Notes: generated from the letters alone by a model not told the origin. A stretch of DNA of 64,000 nucleotides from Hirudo medicinalis (GCA_011800805.1 MPNW01000176.1:1-64000), one strand, 5' to 3'; counted from the first letter of the stretch, positions 35,552 through 48,377 are shown. A program made the numbers and translations.

Positions 35552-37306
35552 ATGAAGGCAACAAATGGTTTTACCACATTCTTGCCCACAACTACTGCTA
35601 GTAGTGATCCAAGTAATTAACCCCTCCAACAATTAGTTAAATATTCATTTAGTTACAATTTATTAAAAAACAAATGTTGGTTAATGATTGTGCACATGAA
35701 TCTTCAATGACAATCATTTTCAGCATTGAATTATTTAACCTTAACCTTATTTTATAAAGCCTACAACCTTACTTTCAGGCTTCATGAACAGACTTGACCT
35801 CATTTCTGTGACCATCTTGGGTTCTATCGTAGCACTCTGCACACTGATTTGTTGCTGTGTGGGTCTGAGGAAGAGAAAGGTTCTCCCTAATGAGAGTCAG
35901 CTTGTTGATATCCATCATATCGACGGTACGAAGCTAAACATGCTCTAATTAAATGTAATTTGTTACATGTTAAATTATAAATGTTTCTAACTTGGATTTG
36001 ATTGAAGAAATTTTGATGACTAATAACAACATCGATGTTGAAATTCAATCGTTCTAAATTAATGCACTTGATTTGAGATTTAAAAAAATGGCTGATATGA
36101 TTGGCACCCAATTACTGATTTCTTTTATTGAACACTTATTATAACAAACTTCTGCTGGTACTAGAGATATTATATGCATCTATACAATACATTATGATTA
36201 ATAATCATTGTGATCCTATGCTGACCATTTAGAATTAGATGAAAGCAACACATTTGGAGCAGAGCTGAGACACCCACAGAGACTCGACCTTCACCGCAGA
36301 GAACCTCGAACTCCGGACTCGCCACCACCGACTTATTCCGTCCTCGAACGCCAAATGAGCTTCACCAGTTCCATCAGCCAATCCAGCAGCCAAAGTGGGA
36401 GCATAATTTTATAATTAAAACACTGTTTTCCAAGTCCACATCAGCTCAAAATTTCACATGTCTTGACAGTCATTTATATGCAATATTTTATAATTTTCCC
36501 TTTATTTTATGAATAATTTCTTAATTGTAATCGGGATCTTGTCTTACATTTGACACCATCATTTTTAACACTCGTTAAGTCGAGTTGCCGCCGAACTACG
36601 AAGAAGCGGCAGGGATGGGGAGGCATTCCCTGATGTCCACGCTCATACCCGAGGAGGGACCCGCGGTCGAAACTGTCGTCGCCAAGAAAACGCCTTATCG
36701 AAGGTCGGAGTCTGCTCATCGCAATCAACCGACGAGGCCCAAAAGAGCAAACAGATCAAAATCTGACATCGAAAAATCACGCAGAAGCAGGTAGTAATCT
36801 TGTGCGTTGACTTTTAATGTCGGGCATCCGTTCTTCTTGACTTGCTGATTTACGTTACGTTCTGCAAGTAGTTTTAGTGGTCTCCCGGCTTTAATTTGAT
36901 CTGCATTTGCAGAGAAACCATTACTGTAAGCCAAATATTTAATTACTTAGTAGTTTCAATTAACTACAAAAATAACATGAAATGTCGATACATACGTTCT
37001 TTGATGTTTCACGATAGGAAATTAATGAAATATTCTCATTGGCAACTCAGAAATCAGCATAGTACTGATGTATGCTCTCCACCTATCGATATTTCTATGA
37101 TCATCGAAAGCACGTCCACTCTTTCGCCACCTGATTTGTTGAGAAAGCCCCTCGGCACACCGGGTTCAAATGCGCCCCTCTTGACATCTCAAGAACCCCA
37201 AGAGCATCTCAGAAGTCCACAAGTCCGTCCGTCGAGCGATTCCACTGTCACGGCCATCTCTTCTCCGTCCAAACCAAAGCTGAGCAGAAGTTCCACAGAT
37301 GTGTGA
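35552..37306 (+). CDS. Single-pass membrane protein with two PPxY motifs
   Basis: Exons 35552-35612, 35779-35925, 36233-36394, 36580-36790 and 37051-37306 join in phase to about 278 residues. After a short Thr-rich N-terminus comes one hydrophobic helix (LISVTILGSIVALCTLICCC) with a basic stop-transfer (LRKRK). The long cytoplasmic part contains SPPPTYSVLER and LPPNYEEA, both PPxY motifs that bind WW domains such as those of Nedd4-type ubiquitin ligases, then basic and Ser/Pro-rich sequence. The third exon could also read through to a TAA at 36412, giving a shorter form with only the first motif. An upstream exon with a signal peptide is possible, since an acceptor precedes the ATG. It looks like a membrane adaptor for WW proteins; I cannot assign it to a named family. 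Confidence 0.72.
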
Positions 37307-38755
37307 TCGCATTTGTTTCTAATTCAACTTATTGCTTGCAATTGTGCCAGATTATAAATAATTTTTTTTAAAGCTATATACCTACTTCCCAGCAAGTATT
37401 CCATCATTCCATTTGATTTTTATTTATATTTTTATGCCTTACATTTATGGAGAAATCTTGTGATCTTTAGCACCATTTATATCAATCATTTGTATCAATG
37501 TTTCTGAACTGTTCATGTTGGTTGGTTATGTGGATACAACACGAATATTTACTGCTATTTAATATTAATTTTAATGTTATTTAATATGAATTTTTTTTTA
37601 TTCCCCTATTTTTTTTTTATGTCCTTTCACAGTTTCCAAAAAGCTGAATGAATCAACTTGATTATTATGTCACAAATTACAATCCAGAAAAGGAACGCTG
37701 TTCCTGCTAATTAGGATGCCTATTTGGAAAGTTTGTTGAATGTAACAATATTAACAAGTCACATAAGCTAAAATTAATAAAGAAAAGAGTGTCATAATAA
37801 CATTTACTGTGGAATGAGTACTTTGCACATAAATGTTTAAAGATGAATGATTTTATTTGTGCTGACATATCAGAGTAGCAGAGCCTTTAATAGAAAACTT
37901 TATAAAGTTGTCCTCGATGGTTCAGTTCGAAAGTTATTCACATTACGTAATTAATAGAAATATTAGCGGTCTTGAAATTCTGTTTGAACATACGCCAGTA
38001 GTAGTATTTTATTAATGTCCTCAGTATAACTTCATGAATAGGACAAAAAAAAATTAGGCTACTCTAATCAAACTCTCTTATGTGATGACAACGAAACAGA
38101 GTTTGATTAGAATGATAGATCACTTAAGCGCTAAAATTAACCTTTAAGAACCCATTTAAGATGTTATTATAGTAACCATGCATAAGCAAGCCTGTTTGAA
38201 ATGTATTTAATTGATAAATTAAGAATTTGTTGCTAACAAACAAACGGGTTGATGATAAAAGATGGCTGAGAATCAATCAGTGTGGGTGAAGTTGCTGGCA
38301 GGGGGTTTCTTCGAAATATTGACGGCGTATATAGGTGAAAGGTTGAGATGGTATATAAATCCTTTGCTCAGACAAAGTCAGAGTGTATCGTCCTATTCAT
38401 CAAGTGGACATTAACAAAATACTACTACAATCCATGTTTTAAAATGAACGTTGATCGAACTGTATGCCTGTGTTCTAAAAAATACGAAATTCTTTCCCGT
38501 CAGGCATTTGGATGAAGCCATTTCGCACAATAGTCCTAGGAAAATTTATTTAAATATTTTTGAAATTTTTTATTAATAATTTTTAAAATGCAATTAAATA
38601 ATATTTTAACTTAAGATTAACTTATAATTTAGTAATAAGCACTAATTGTAAAATTATGTCGTCCATGGATAACAATCTAAATTTTAACTTCTGAATTCCC
38701 GTGTTTTGTAAATACGTACTTCGTACTCTACATTTTGGGAAGTTTAAGTTAAATA
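37307..38755. other. Intergenic stretch
   Basis: AT-rich, no gene recognised. Near 38040-38130 an imperfect inverted pair (ACTCTAATCAAACTCT and GAGTTTGATTAGAAT) flanks about 40 bases. It probably holds the 3' UTR of the PPxY gene and the promoter of the next gene. Confidence 0.5.
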
Positions 38756-40421
38756 ATGCCTATTTCTAAAAGAGACAAAAGGGGTAACATTTTGAGATTG
38801 TTTAGTAGTAACGCATGGTTATAACACAATTTTCCAATAGTCATCTTTTTAAATTGACAGCCGTAAATACGAGCGATATTCCGAAATACACGTTTTATTT
38901 TCATCATAATTTGCTTTAAAATTTTTAGAATCACTGACCAAAACTAAGAAAAAAGGACAAGAACATAAACGACAATTAGTTACTGAGGTTGAATTATTAT
39001 CTACATATTGTCAATTTTCATTGTTAAAATTGATTGATATTTATACATTTAAACCCAATTTGAGATACACATGGCTATGTGAAAATAGTTAAATTTATAT
39101 CTTTGTTAATAATTGTAATTGTCAATTAGATCCAAGGATGTGTGGACAAACACAAAAGAGTTTTTGTTTTATCTGTTCATAACATGAGGAACACTAAAAT
39201 GAGGGACATCAGGCAGCAGTGGACAGGAAGCAGGTTTAGTACTTTTCTGATTTTGTTAAAAAAACAGCTGTAATTGAAATGTCAACTCAAATTAAAAGAA
39301 GTCATCAAATTGTAATCTCAGGTTTTTCTTTGGCAAAAACAAAGTCATGAGCCTTGCACTTGGGAAGTCACAGGAAAGTGAATATGCTCAAAACCTTCAC
39401 AAAGTTTCTGAAGTTTTGAAGGGCCAATCTGGTCTTCTCTTCACCGACACATCTGAGGCTGATGTTCTCAAGTTGTTAAATTGTTATTTTTAAAAAAAAA
39501 AACATATTTGCAAAGGACAATGTTAAAGCAGATGTGTATGTTATTTCATAATTTCCAGAGACTACATATCAGCTTGAAATAATTTATTGATTGTTAATAA
39601 GATTACATTTGTTGAATTTGGAATCTCCTAATGAACCAATAATTTTGCAGATGGTTCGAAGAGTATGTGATTGATGAATATGCTCGTTCTGGTAATGTGG
39701 CCACGCACAAAGTTGTTCTCAAACAAGGCCCAATCCCTTCGTTCGGCCATAGCATTGAGCCTCAACTCAACCAACTTGGACTTACAACTACCCTCAACAG
39801 AGGTTAGTAAATTTATCACCGAGGTGTTCTTATTTTCCTGAAATCTTTGGCAACACCACCTAATCAGCTGTTAGTCTTTTGCATTGTTCGAATAGATTGA
39901 CTATTTTTAATTTTTGAACATTGTCGACAAACCAGAGATTTGTATTTTCAGGTGTCGTGACTCTTCCAAAAGATCACACAGTTTGCAACAAGGGAGACAT
40001 CCTCAATCCAGAGCAAGCAAGAATTCTGGTAAGCAATTTAATTTATCCAGCTCAAACGTTCTTACCTTCGTCGTCAAATGTAACAGTTGTGCTTCTGAGC
40101 TAGACATTACTTTAATCTAACTTATATTTTTACAGAAACTGTTTGAACACAAAATGGCCAAATTTCAAGTGACAGTTGATTGTGTTTGGACAAAATCGAA
40201 AAATCACTGCAAGTTACTGAAATCTAAGCACGAGAAGAAACCAATCTCTGAATGTGAAGTTGTATTTATTGATGGTTGGCACAATTTTTGATGCAAATAG
40301 ACTTTAATACTTTAATAAGCTATTTTTTTTATTTCTTAAATTATCAGGTGCAAAACTGAAGCACGTCATAGGCAACAACAGTGGTAAGGACGACGACGAA
40401 GAAATGGTTGACGACGAATAA
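38756..40421 (+). CDS. MRTO4: MRTO4, ribosomal-stalk P0-like assembly factor
   Basis: Eight exons: 38756-38783, 38929-38987, 39130-39233, 39322-39471, 39651-39802, 39952-40028, 40136-40274, 40348-40421. All are GT-AG with matching phases, encoding 260 residues (human about 239). The protein is a nucleolar paralogue of ribosomal protein P0 that occupies the stalk site on pre-60S particles. Diagnostic stretches are MPISKRDKRESLTKT at the start, LSVHNMRNTKMRDIRQQW, FFFGKNKVMSLALGKS, GHSIEPQLNQLGL, NKGDILNPEQARIL and an acidic C-terminus (KDDDEEMVDDE). The first exon is only 28 bases. An AATAAA follows near 40475. It converges with the Emi-like gene. Confidence 0.95.
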
Positions 40422-41139
40422 ACGGTCACTTAACTGAAATCCAATCCCAGTATAATTAATGTTTTGTTGGAATAAAGAGGAATCTTGGATAATGCAACTT
40501 ACTGCCTTTATGGAAGTAGGTTATGGGGCTCACAAATAATCTGCTTGACACCTAAAGACGAAACTGACTGGCTCCTGGCATTTCAGACCAGGTTCCCGAT
40601 AAAACACATTAATCGTTTGGATATTTTGTGGTCTTTTTTTGGTTTCTCTTATTTTATTTGAGAGAAAACTCCATCACACCATCCTCAAAAGTAAGCAACA
40701 GTCGGTATGCTGAGCAGGCAGGAGGCACGAAATGATGACATTAAAATGGAGAAAATGAAATGTATGCAAAACAAGCCACATGCACACAAAACATGATATC
40801 ATGAGTGACACAGCAGCTCATGTGGAACACTTTATTTCACACAAAACAATTGCAGGAGCCAGACATTGATTCGTCAACAAAGTAGTGCCATGCTGGCCGG
40901 TCGGTGCGCGCAGTTGCGACTAGAATAAAACATTCTCTAATCGGAATCCACGGTTCACGAATCGGCTTCAAATGTACAAGATGGAAAATAAAAACAACAT
41001 ACAGAGGCAATGAGATCTTGGAAAGATTTTAAGCCTTTCATGATCAAGAACCTGCAAAGAGATGAGAAAATTCTCTTCAGCTGGCACTCGGTCGTAACAC
41101 TCTTCCACAGAATAAGTTATTAGAACGTTTTTTAACAAG
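40422..41139. other. Convergent 3' flanks of MRTO4 and the Emi-like gene
   Basis: It holds the MRTO4 polyadenylation signal (AATAAA near 40475) and, for the minus-strand gene, probably a long 3' UTR. No additional coding segment seen. Confidence 0.6.
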
Positions 41140-42711
41140 TCAGAAACATTTTGCTATTCTTTTTAGATTTTTCTTGCTTTCCACGCTGCCGACGGAATGC
41201 TGCACGGATCCGACCGATTGACGTTTGATGCAAGGTCTGTCGTCGTGAGCCCGTCTTCCACATCGCATGCACCTTTGGAAGCCACAGCTTGGACTGCTGC
41301 AGGTGGCAATGATGCCAAGAACACTGGCAGTCTTCCAGCAACTGGAGCAGTGGACGCAGATACCATCCCTCTTTATCGCCTTAAAACGTAGAACCTTCGT
41401 AGAACAAACATGAACGGTGCAAAGGCTAACATTCGTTCGGTTATTTACCTCGTCGAATGACTTGTTCTCGCTCGGATCACGTCTGCGTTTTTCCACAGAA
41501 GCAATGGCTTGAGTCGGTCCCAAAGGTCTCCTAGGACCCGGTCTTGGTTCTATTTTCATATGCATTCGAGCCCTTCCTGAATTTTCCTAATTTTAACAAA
41601 GTTATGCACTTAGAAATTAATCAACATTGACAAATTTAATATACTAATGTTGTCATCATTCACTTTGTTTGTGAGTCTTTGCTTAACTTGAGCCAAAAAT
41701 TGTTCCCTCCGTGACATGGCCCTCTCATTTGATTCCATGAAAGTCCTCAACTCTTTACTCACCAGAAAAAGTCTTAAAAGAAACATGAGTCATTGTGAAA
41801 ATTTTAAACTGATTTGATAACTATCAAATGTTCAATCACCTTGAAACATCAGAATCTTGTAAGTAATCAAGAATTGTTGATGTTATTTTCACATCATTTC
41901 GTTTAGTTATGCCCAGTAACAAACTAAAAGACTCCTGATATACATTTGAACCAATTTTGCCTTGACTTTCATCAAAGGAAAAATAATTCTTCATTTGTTG
42001 AGATCTGTTTGACCTGATACTTTGTAATTTAGCTTCCTCAGGTAACAAAAATTGAGGGCAGTGACTGGTTTCATGCAGGCTTTCTTGCTCAGCAGAAATT
42101 TCAGAAAGATTCAAGTGTCCAATTGAGATATCATGACCTAATTTAGGAAACAGAGGAATACTTCTTATGGAACTGTCACTGCCCAGTGTGAGCATCTGGT
42201 TGGTATTCCCTGTGACGTAGGGAGTGGAATGGTAATATGAAGGGAAGAGTTTTTGAGATCGACTCTCGTCAGAGACATAGCCACTCTCACAGTGCATCAG
42301 TCGAGTCCTCAGACTATCACAAGGAGTTATTGCTGTGTTTTGACTTGATGGAACAGAGGTCTCGGACGATGTTGCTGACAAAGATGCCATGTTTCTGGAG
42401 GAGCTGCATCCTGAGATGGGAGTCCTGAAAGGATCACCTGGGAATCTCATGGTGCTGTAACCCATATCTACACTAGAGTACGGATATGTTGTTTGCATGG
42501 AATCTGCCATTATCGATTTCTTCCTTTCGCAATTCTTGGGCGTACTCGTTGCGATGGAAGTCATCTGAGGTACTTTAAATTCTTGCTGATTCTTGTTCAA
42601 ATTACTGATCGTTCCTTCTCTGTCCGAACCAGCTGAATTTAGCAGCAACGAGTTTCCCAGAACTCTGCGCTTATGTCGGTCCAAATATTCTTCACCCGAC
42701 TCGCCTTGCAT
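41140..42711 (-). CDS. Emi1/Emi2-like F-box and zinc-binding APC/C inhibitor
   Basis: Exons on minus: 42711-41840, 41772-41645, 41576-41140, in phase, about 478 residues. FBXO5/FBXO43 proteins inhibit the anaphase-promoting complex in the cell cycle or meiosis. An F-box-like helix set spans exons 1 and 2 (ILDYLQDSDVSRLFLVSKEL). The C-terminal zinc-binding region reads CVHCSSCW ... ATCSSPSCGFQRCMRCGR ... DRPC. The protein ends SKKNLKRIAKCF, close to the SKKNLRRL tail I remember for vertebrate Emi1. An RHKRRVLGN box near the N-terminus fits a destruction-box-like RxxL, and CESGYVSDES could be a phosphodegron-like site. The last exon contains a possible 54-base in-frame intron (GTAAAT to ACGAAG). 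Emi1 versus Emi2 cannot be decided. Confidence 0.85.
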
Positions 42712-43267
42712 TTTGACTTTACGAACGTAGATCTTCAAAAAACAATTAACATTCAAATCAGTATTGTTTGACCACGAACACCACATAAAAATCGTCATGT
42801 ACAATAATTAAATTGGCGTTTCGTATACTAACAATAACTCGTCCGAAATTACGAGAAATAATTGACTTCAGAAGAACTTGCAAAAGCGGCTTGAAATCGT
42901 GAAGTGCTTGTCTGAAAATTATCCTCTCATGCTTGTTACGCACAACGTTGACAAAGTTAGTTTGAATTTCGAATAGTTCCTCCTTAAAATTTAAGAGTTG
43001 CCGCTAATCAACCAACCAATAGGATCGAGGCAAGATGTCACGTGTCTTCTCAATTAAATCATTGCAAGTGAAGGTTACAGTGAAATATCGCTTATTTTGT
43101 CTTATTAATTTGATTATTTAAAAAATATAATTTTCTATTTTGCTAATACTTGTTTTCATCAAAATTTTAAGTCGATTAACTTATCAAATCCGTCATTTTC
43201 ACAACTAACATTGTATGTCAATTTGCATAAACAGTGTTGGTATTAAATTAATTAGCAAATTGCGTCA
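42712..43267. promoter_or_regulatory. Likely bidirectional promoter with CCAAT box and CACGTG
   Basis: Upstream of the Emi-like gene's minus-strand start and of a small plus-strand frame. A probable 5' non-coding exon of the Emi-like gene lies near 42850-42943. CCAACCAATAGG near 43010 is a CCAAT box and GTCACGTGTC near 43034 contains the E-box CACGTG. Both are common in cell-cycle gene promoters; function here is inferred only from position. Confidence 0.4.
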
Positions 43268-43459
43268 ATGATGAATGACAAATTGACGCCTCCTAAAAAT
43301 AAAGCTGTAAAAGTTGAGGAAGTAAGAGTATTGCGAAATAAAGTTAGTGAGTTAATTTCTAGGGCAAGGAACTTGTACAAATTTGGGGTTTTGTGCTCTC
43401 TAACTGAAGTTTTGCTTGTCAATCAAGAAATATTCCGCTCTCTAAGAGCATCGAATTAA
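43268..43459 (+). CDS. Small intronless frame, 63 residues, unrecognised
   Basis: Starts with ATGATG and reads a Lys/Pro N-terminus, then a likely amphipathic helix region (VRVLRNKVSELISRARNLYK) and a leucine-rich end before TAA. The composition is protein-like and it lies head-to-head with the Emi-like gene, so it could be a genuine small gene. No family recognised; chance remains possible at this length. Confidence 0.42.
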   Translation: MMNDKLTPPKNKAVKVEEVRVLRNKVSELISRARNLYKFGVLCSLTEVLLVNQEIFRSLRASN

Positions 43460-45989
43460 AAGCATGCATTTATATGGAATAAATATCTAACACAAAGTGT
43501 GACATGCTTGCTAAGCAGATGTTTCTAAGGCTTTGCTAGGGTTTGCATAAACCAGAGCTTCTGGTGAGGGCCATGCTTGCATTTTGACATTAATTAGTTG
43601 TGGGTTCTGTATGCCACTTCTTATCTAGGGCTTATGTTAGAGCATACTAACGCTCGTCGAGCCACTCTTTCGTACCCACTCTAACTTTGTTTGTTACAAA
43701 GTTCTCTTCGAACAAACAAGATCGGGTTTGAACAATTATTGGGGAGTCAAACAGAAAGCTCTGTTTGGGATGAATGCAGACGAGACGTGGGTTCACTTTG
43801 ATGAATTACCACCGCATTCTTCTTGCTACTCTACCAGACTTTTAGACATTCAGAATGAGACAAAGAGGCGTACGTAGGGAGAGACCTGGCGTGCAGATGA
43901 TGATAGTGACTGAGGAGATAGTGTCAGTCAGGCTGGGAGTATTTTCTCTTTAAGCGATGTAGGTATTAAACGATAATGTCTGTACAACGGTCTGGTTTGT
44001 CTAAAGAAAAATTATAGTCTGGATGATAATTACATTGTTGTCCCATAACTGGTATTTAACTTTCACGCGTGAAAATACATTTGTAAAGCATAAAATCTGT
44101 CCAAGCTAGTCCTTTGTGACAACTTGTATCTCATGAAATTCATTTTTGTTTGCAGAATTTGAAATCATTTGAAAATTTTGACGAAAGTTTAGTTTAAATA
44201 ACTTAACCGATACTTTTTAAGCAACAAATGCCCCACATTTGAGTTTGAAGTTTGTTTTCATATTTGAAATTCTGATGTACGACATCTTCCAACGTGGTAT
44301 TATATTCCAGACTCCAGAGACATTCATCTTAGGACATAAATAATCCATGAGTTACGACGTGGCAAGTTTTAAAACTTCGATATTGGATTTCATTTGTTAA
44401 TAAGCCGAGAGTATTTGCAAATTATTTTAATTAATCTGTTAGCAAATGTTTGGCATCTCAGTGAGAATTCGTTCAAAGGAACTGTCTCTCAAAACATTTT
44501 CATTGAAAGTCGAATTGATCCCGCCAGTTAGTCGGACAAAGAAAAATAAATTCAAGCGGAATGGCTGCCATAAAATGCAAAATAAACCTCATAGTCATGG
44601 CTCTGTTATCATTGGCGATTTAAACAACAACAAAGAATTGTTTGTATGTTTGTACAACAGCCCAAGGTGTCATAAATTGAACACCAAACGGTAGCGTTCA
44701 AGCAATTAAAGTGATGCTTTCTGAGTTAGGCAATTGCTCATCCTTTCGTGTTTATTTTGAATAAAATTTAAGAAAATCATCTAAAATATAAACCGCAATG
44801 ATTTGATCGATTGTCCCTCAGGTGTCTGATTAACTTTTTGTCCATTCATTCATTCATTCATTCATTCATTCATTCATTCACAAAAGCTTCAAAGAAAGTA
44901 ATGTTTGAATGAGTTCACATGATCACGCTGTAGTGCTTTCTTTCAATTACTTAATGGAATTTCTCAACCACTTTCATGATGCTTAATTGGTCATGAGTTA
45001 ATTACTCAATCAATCATCAATTGATTGAACTCTTGACTGTGAGGGTTTAAGCCATCAAAATACTATGCTGCAATATTCGCTAATGTTTATAGACATTAAA
45101 CGATACAGTTATAATCTTATCTGTGCAGTTGCGTTGGAATGGTTATGTAATATAAAGTGCATTTTTTAATATGCGGAATAAATAAGGATAAGCAAATTTG
45201 TAGAGTTTAAAACAAGTACAGCGTATGCTGCTCCATATTGTCAAACAAAGTTTTGTGTGTCATCAATTATTCATGTCCTTAAATATTCAAGCCCCTTTTA
45301 GGCAAACAGGAAGCGATCGGTGGTGGGTCAACCCATTTCTCGCGGGTAAGCACCCAGGAAATATTTTTTTCTGAGACCATCTCCTTGTTGGTTCAGTAAT
45401 AAAGCTTGTAATATTTTGTTAATGCTCTCAGCATTACTCACTTAGTGAGTAGGCGATTGTCCCATAACAAGACTTTTATATAATGTTACATAATTTTATA
45501 TAATGACTTTTGGGTAAATACGTTTGAAGCTTTTACTGGCTTTTGTTTTTTTTAAAGATCCAATTTTAAATAGCATTTGAAGCTCCACCAGTTTGTTTAG
45601 GAACGACATTTATTTTTAAGTTTAAACAGTTTTTTCAGCAGTTTATTGAACAATTTATTTAATATTACGTAGTCATTACACCGCTGCAATTATTACAATG
45701 AAGCAATTCAAAGCCGAATCTAACATAAATGAATCAATCAGAGGAACAATTAAAGTAGCAGTTCAACAATAGAAAATAGCCGCACGCCAAAAAATCCAAG
45801 GGAGATGAATTCACTTATTTATAAGAATGTTTGAATATGGATATGTACTTAGATGATATAATGGTGACGGGATCGAAGAAAATATGCGAGGGCCAGAGCA
45901 TTTCAACGAAATTTTTTTGAGCGCGGAAGCTTCAGGCCTAAATTTGCCAGAAGAACGCAAACCATAAGAATGAATATCCGATGAACATG
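43460..45989. other. Gene-poor stretch with (TTCA)n
   Basis: No gene seen. A (CATT)n array lies at 44838-44882. The part at 43500-43960 has more even base composition than its surroundings and may be an old repeat, but has no recognisable coding sequence. A palindrome-like AACCCATTTCTCGCGGGT occurs near 45330. Confidence 0.45.
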
Positions 45990-47522
45990 TAACCAATGAT
46001 TGAGGCATATTTGAACATGACTGTCGGTGCACCGTTCCCGAAATTCATGCCTTCTACTGCCATCTCAGAGTTTGTGCAATTCTGCCCTGCGGGTTTTGAT
46101 GAAGTCCAGAGGTTAATCAGTTCTCTCACTAGCATGCAATGTGGCCTTGATCTCATACCAGCCTGGCTTCTCAAGAAACTTTCCCAACTATTACTTATTT
46201 ATCTCATACATCTATTTAATAAATCGATATCTTCAGGCCAATTTCCTCGTTCCTTTAAGGAGACATAGGTTCGACCCATACTTAACAAATCTACACTTGA
46301 CCCATCTTTATCATACAGACCAATTTCCAATCTCAGCACACTTTCAAAACTTCTGGAGCACCTTGTCTCAGTCATCTCCTCACTCATCTCAACTATTGAT
46401 ACATGCACTATTTCCCAAGACACAGTCAGCATATCGTCCGCACCACTCCACGGAAACTGCTGTCCTGAGAGTTGTGTCTGACATCAGGGTGGCATTGGCT
46501 TTGGTCACGTCTCCTTCCTTCTGCTTCTTGACATATCTGCGGCGTTTGACGCTGTGGACCACGACATCCTCATTGCCAGATTGGATAAAACATTTGCAAC
46601 AACAAATGCTTTCAATAGGGCTATGTACTGGGACCAATCTCTTCTACATGTATGCTTCAGACATTGCGGGTATCTTTGCCGCCCATGGTCTTTCCCAGAC
46701 CTACGGCCACTGCGGCCTTGAGGGCGTTCCGGGTCTTGTCTGTCGAGTGACGACCTGTTTCAGAGAGATCGTCTCGTGGACAAAACAGAGGCAATATGGT
46801 TTGGTTCTGCAGCTGGATCCAGCCGCATTGGCTCCCTAACACTTCAATTTACAGGTGCAACCATCAGTCCTTCGTAGACTGAGGGTGTATCTTGATACAT
46901 CCCTGACGATGAAACCTCACGTTGGTCGGGTTGCCGGAAGCTGTCCTCAAGGAGGTTAAGCAATTTGTGCCACATCAAATTTTCATATCTCTCGTAGTTC
47001 AGCTCATCCTCTCAAAGCTTGATGACTGCAATTCGATTCTGGTGAAGTCCAAATCATCTTAGTCATGCAACTGACTTTAATCAAATAATTAAATAAATTC
47101 GATTCTGGTCAATGCCAGTTGTACAGTGGAATCTCAACAACCTTCAAGCGGCCATGAACATAGCGGCGAGGCTCATTTATGATAGAAGGTCTTCTGACCA
47201 CATCACTCCTCTCCTAAGAAACCTGCACTGGCTAAAAATTCTGGACAGAATCACCTTCAAAATCCTGCTTCTAGTCTACAGAGCCGCCACAGGCAGCGTT
47301 CCTCAATATATTACCAAACTTTTTACAAGCACATCTATTGTCCCCGGTAGAGCATCCCTCCGGTCCTCCAACAACAGTACTCTTGTTATTCCTATGTCTC
47401 GGACAGGCAAGCAGGGAGACCAGTCGTTCCATGTCTGCGGACCCAGGATACGAAATTCTCTTACAACCGAAGTTCGTCTTGCACCGACAATAGAACTTTT
47501 TAAACCTCTACTTATAAAATAA
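45990..47522 (+). mobile_element. L2/CR1-like LINE, reverse-transcriptase remnant
   Basis: Reading plus across several frames: a CGLDLIPAWLLKK segment, SGQFPRSFKE, RPISNLSTLSKLLE, then LDISAAFDAVDHDIL (reverse-transcriptase motif A region), and finally one open frame from 47112 with NIAARLIYDRRSSDHITPL, LHWLKILDRITFKILLLVYR and PGRASLRSSNN. These follow the order of L2/CR1-type LINE ORF2. Frameshifts and stops between them show a dead copy. A foreign insertion interrupts it near 47045-47100. The 5' part with the endonuclease is missing. Confidence 0.88.
47045..47100 (+). mobile_element. Short element or tail inserted in the LINE, matching 52285-52350
   Basis: The sequence GTCCAAATCATCTTAGTCATGCAACTGACTTTAATCAAAT, here described by its start and end, recurs at 52287 with few changes (GTCCAAAT ... 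GACTTTAATCAAATAA) and is followed in both places by an A/AAT-rich tail. It is flanked by TTCGATTCTGGT, which occurs before and after it here, suggesting a target-site duplication. Confidence 0.6.
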
Positions 47523-48221
47523 CGCTGAAATCATATAAGTTTAATTTTTTTTTAAAAGTGCACAAGCCGCAAATAATTCTTATTTATCCACTTCAGGATT
47601 GATTGTGCATTGCTTTAAGGAAGTTTTATAATCAAACTATAAATCTATTTTAAATAGTTTGTCCATTAATAAAGTTCTTCATTTGTTCATGAATATTAAG
47701 ATTTTTTCCGCTCGAAAACAAAACGTACCCAATGTAAACAAAGCATGAGTGCCGAGGCATCGACGAGGATTCGAAGGAACGAGGGGAATTGCCGAAAAAA
47801 ATGAATGAATCAAATCTTTTGTTTGTTTAAGTCGTGCTGATGAATGCACTTCAGTGGTTTGAATGCGACCTTCGGGACTCAACCCTGAAAAACATCCTGC
47901 TGAGGTTTTCTTCTATCGAAATAGCACGAGTAATTCATGTTATTTTCGTTCGCAGATCTGAATTACTGTCTGGAAGCTTTTTAGAATAAAGATATTGGAT
48001 TCTTTTTGTGAACTTATTTAAAAAAGATTCCATTTAATGTTGCTCCTAGGTCAACTAACATTGTTAAGGTGGCTTTCATGGAAGATGTTGATTGAGCATA
48101 CGATTAATGTGTAAATTATTTATGATTTAAAACAAAATTTCTAAGCTCGAAGTATTTAAATTAATTGAAACCCTAACATTGATATTATAACATTGAAACA
48201 AAACGTTGATAACATTTAGGC

Positions 48222-48327
48222 GCCTCTGACGCTATGCAAATGGCGCATTATAAATTAACTATTATTATTATTATTGAGCGATTTTAGGCGCCTCTCACGC
48301 TATGCAAATGGCGCATTATAAATTAGC

Positions 48328-48377
<50 letters not shown>

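Noticed and set aside
36412..36414. TAA as the end of the PPxY membrane gene
   Set aside because: Not excluded, but splicing at 36394 joins in phase to exons carrying a second PPxY motif, which fits better; kept as an alternative isoform.
44446..44694. 82-codon plus frame
   Set aside because: Basic and AT-driven composition, no recognisable domain, no neighbouring exons.
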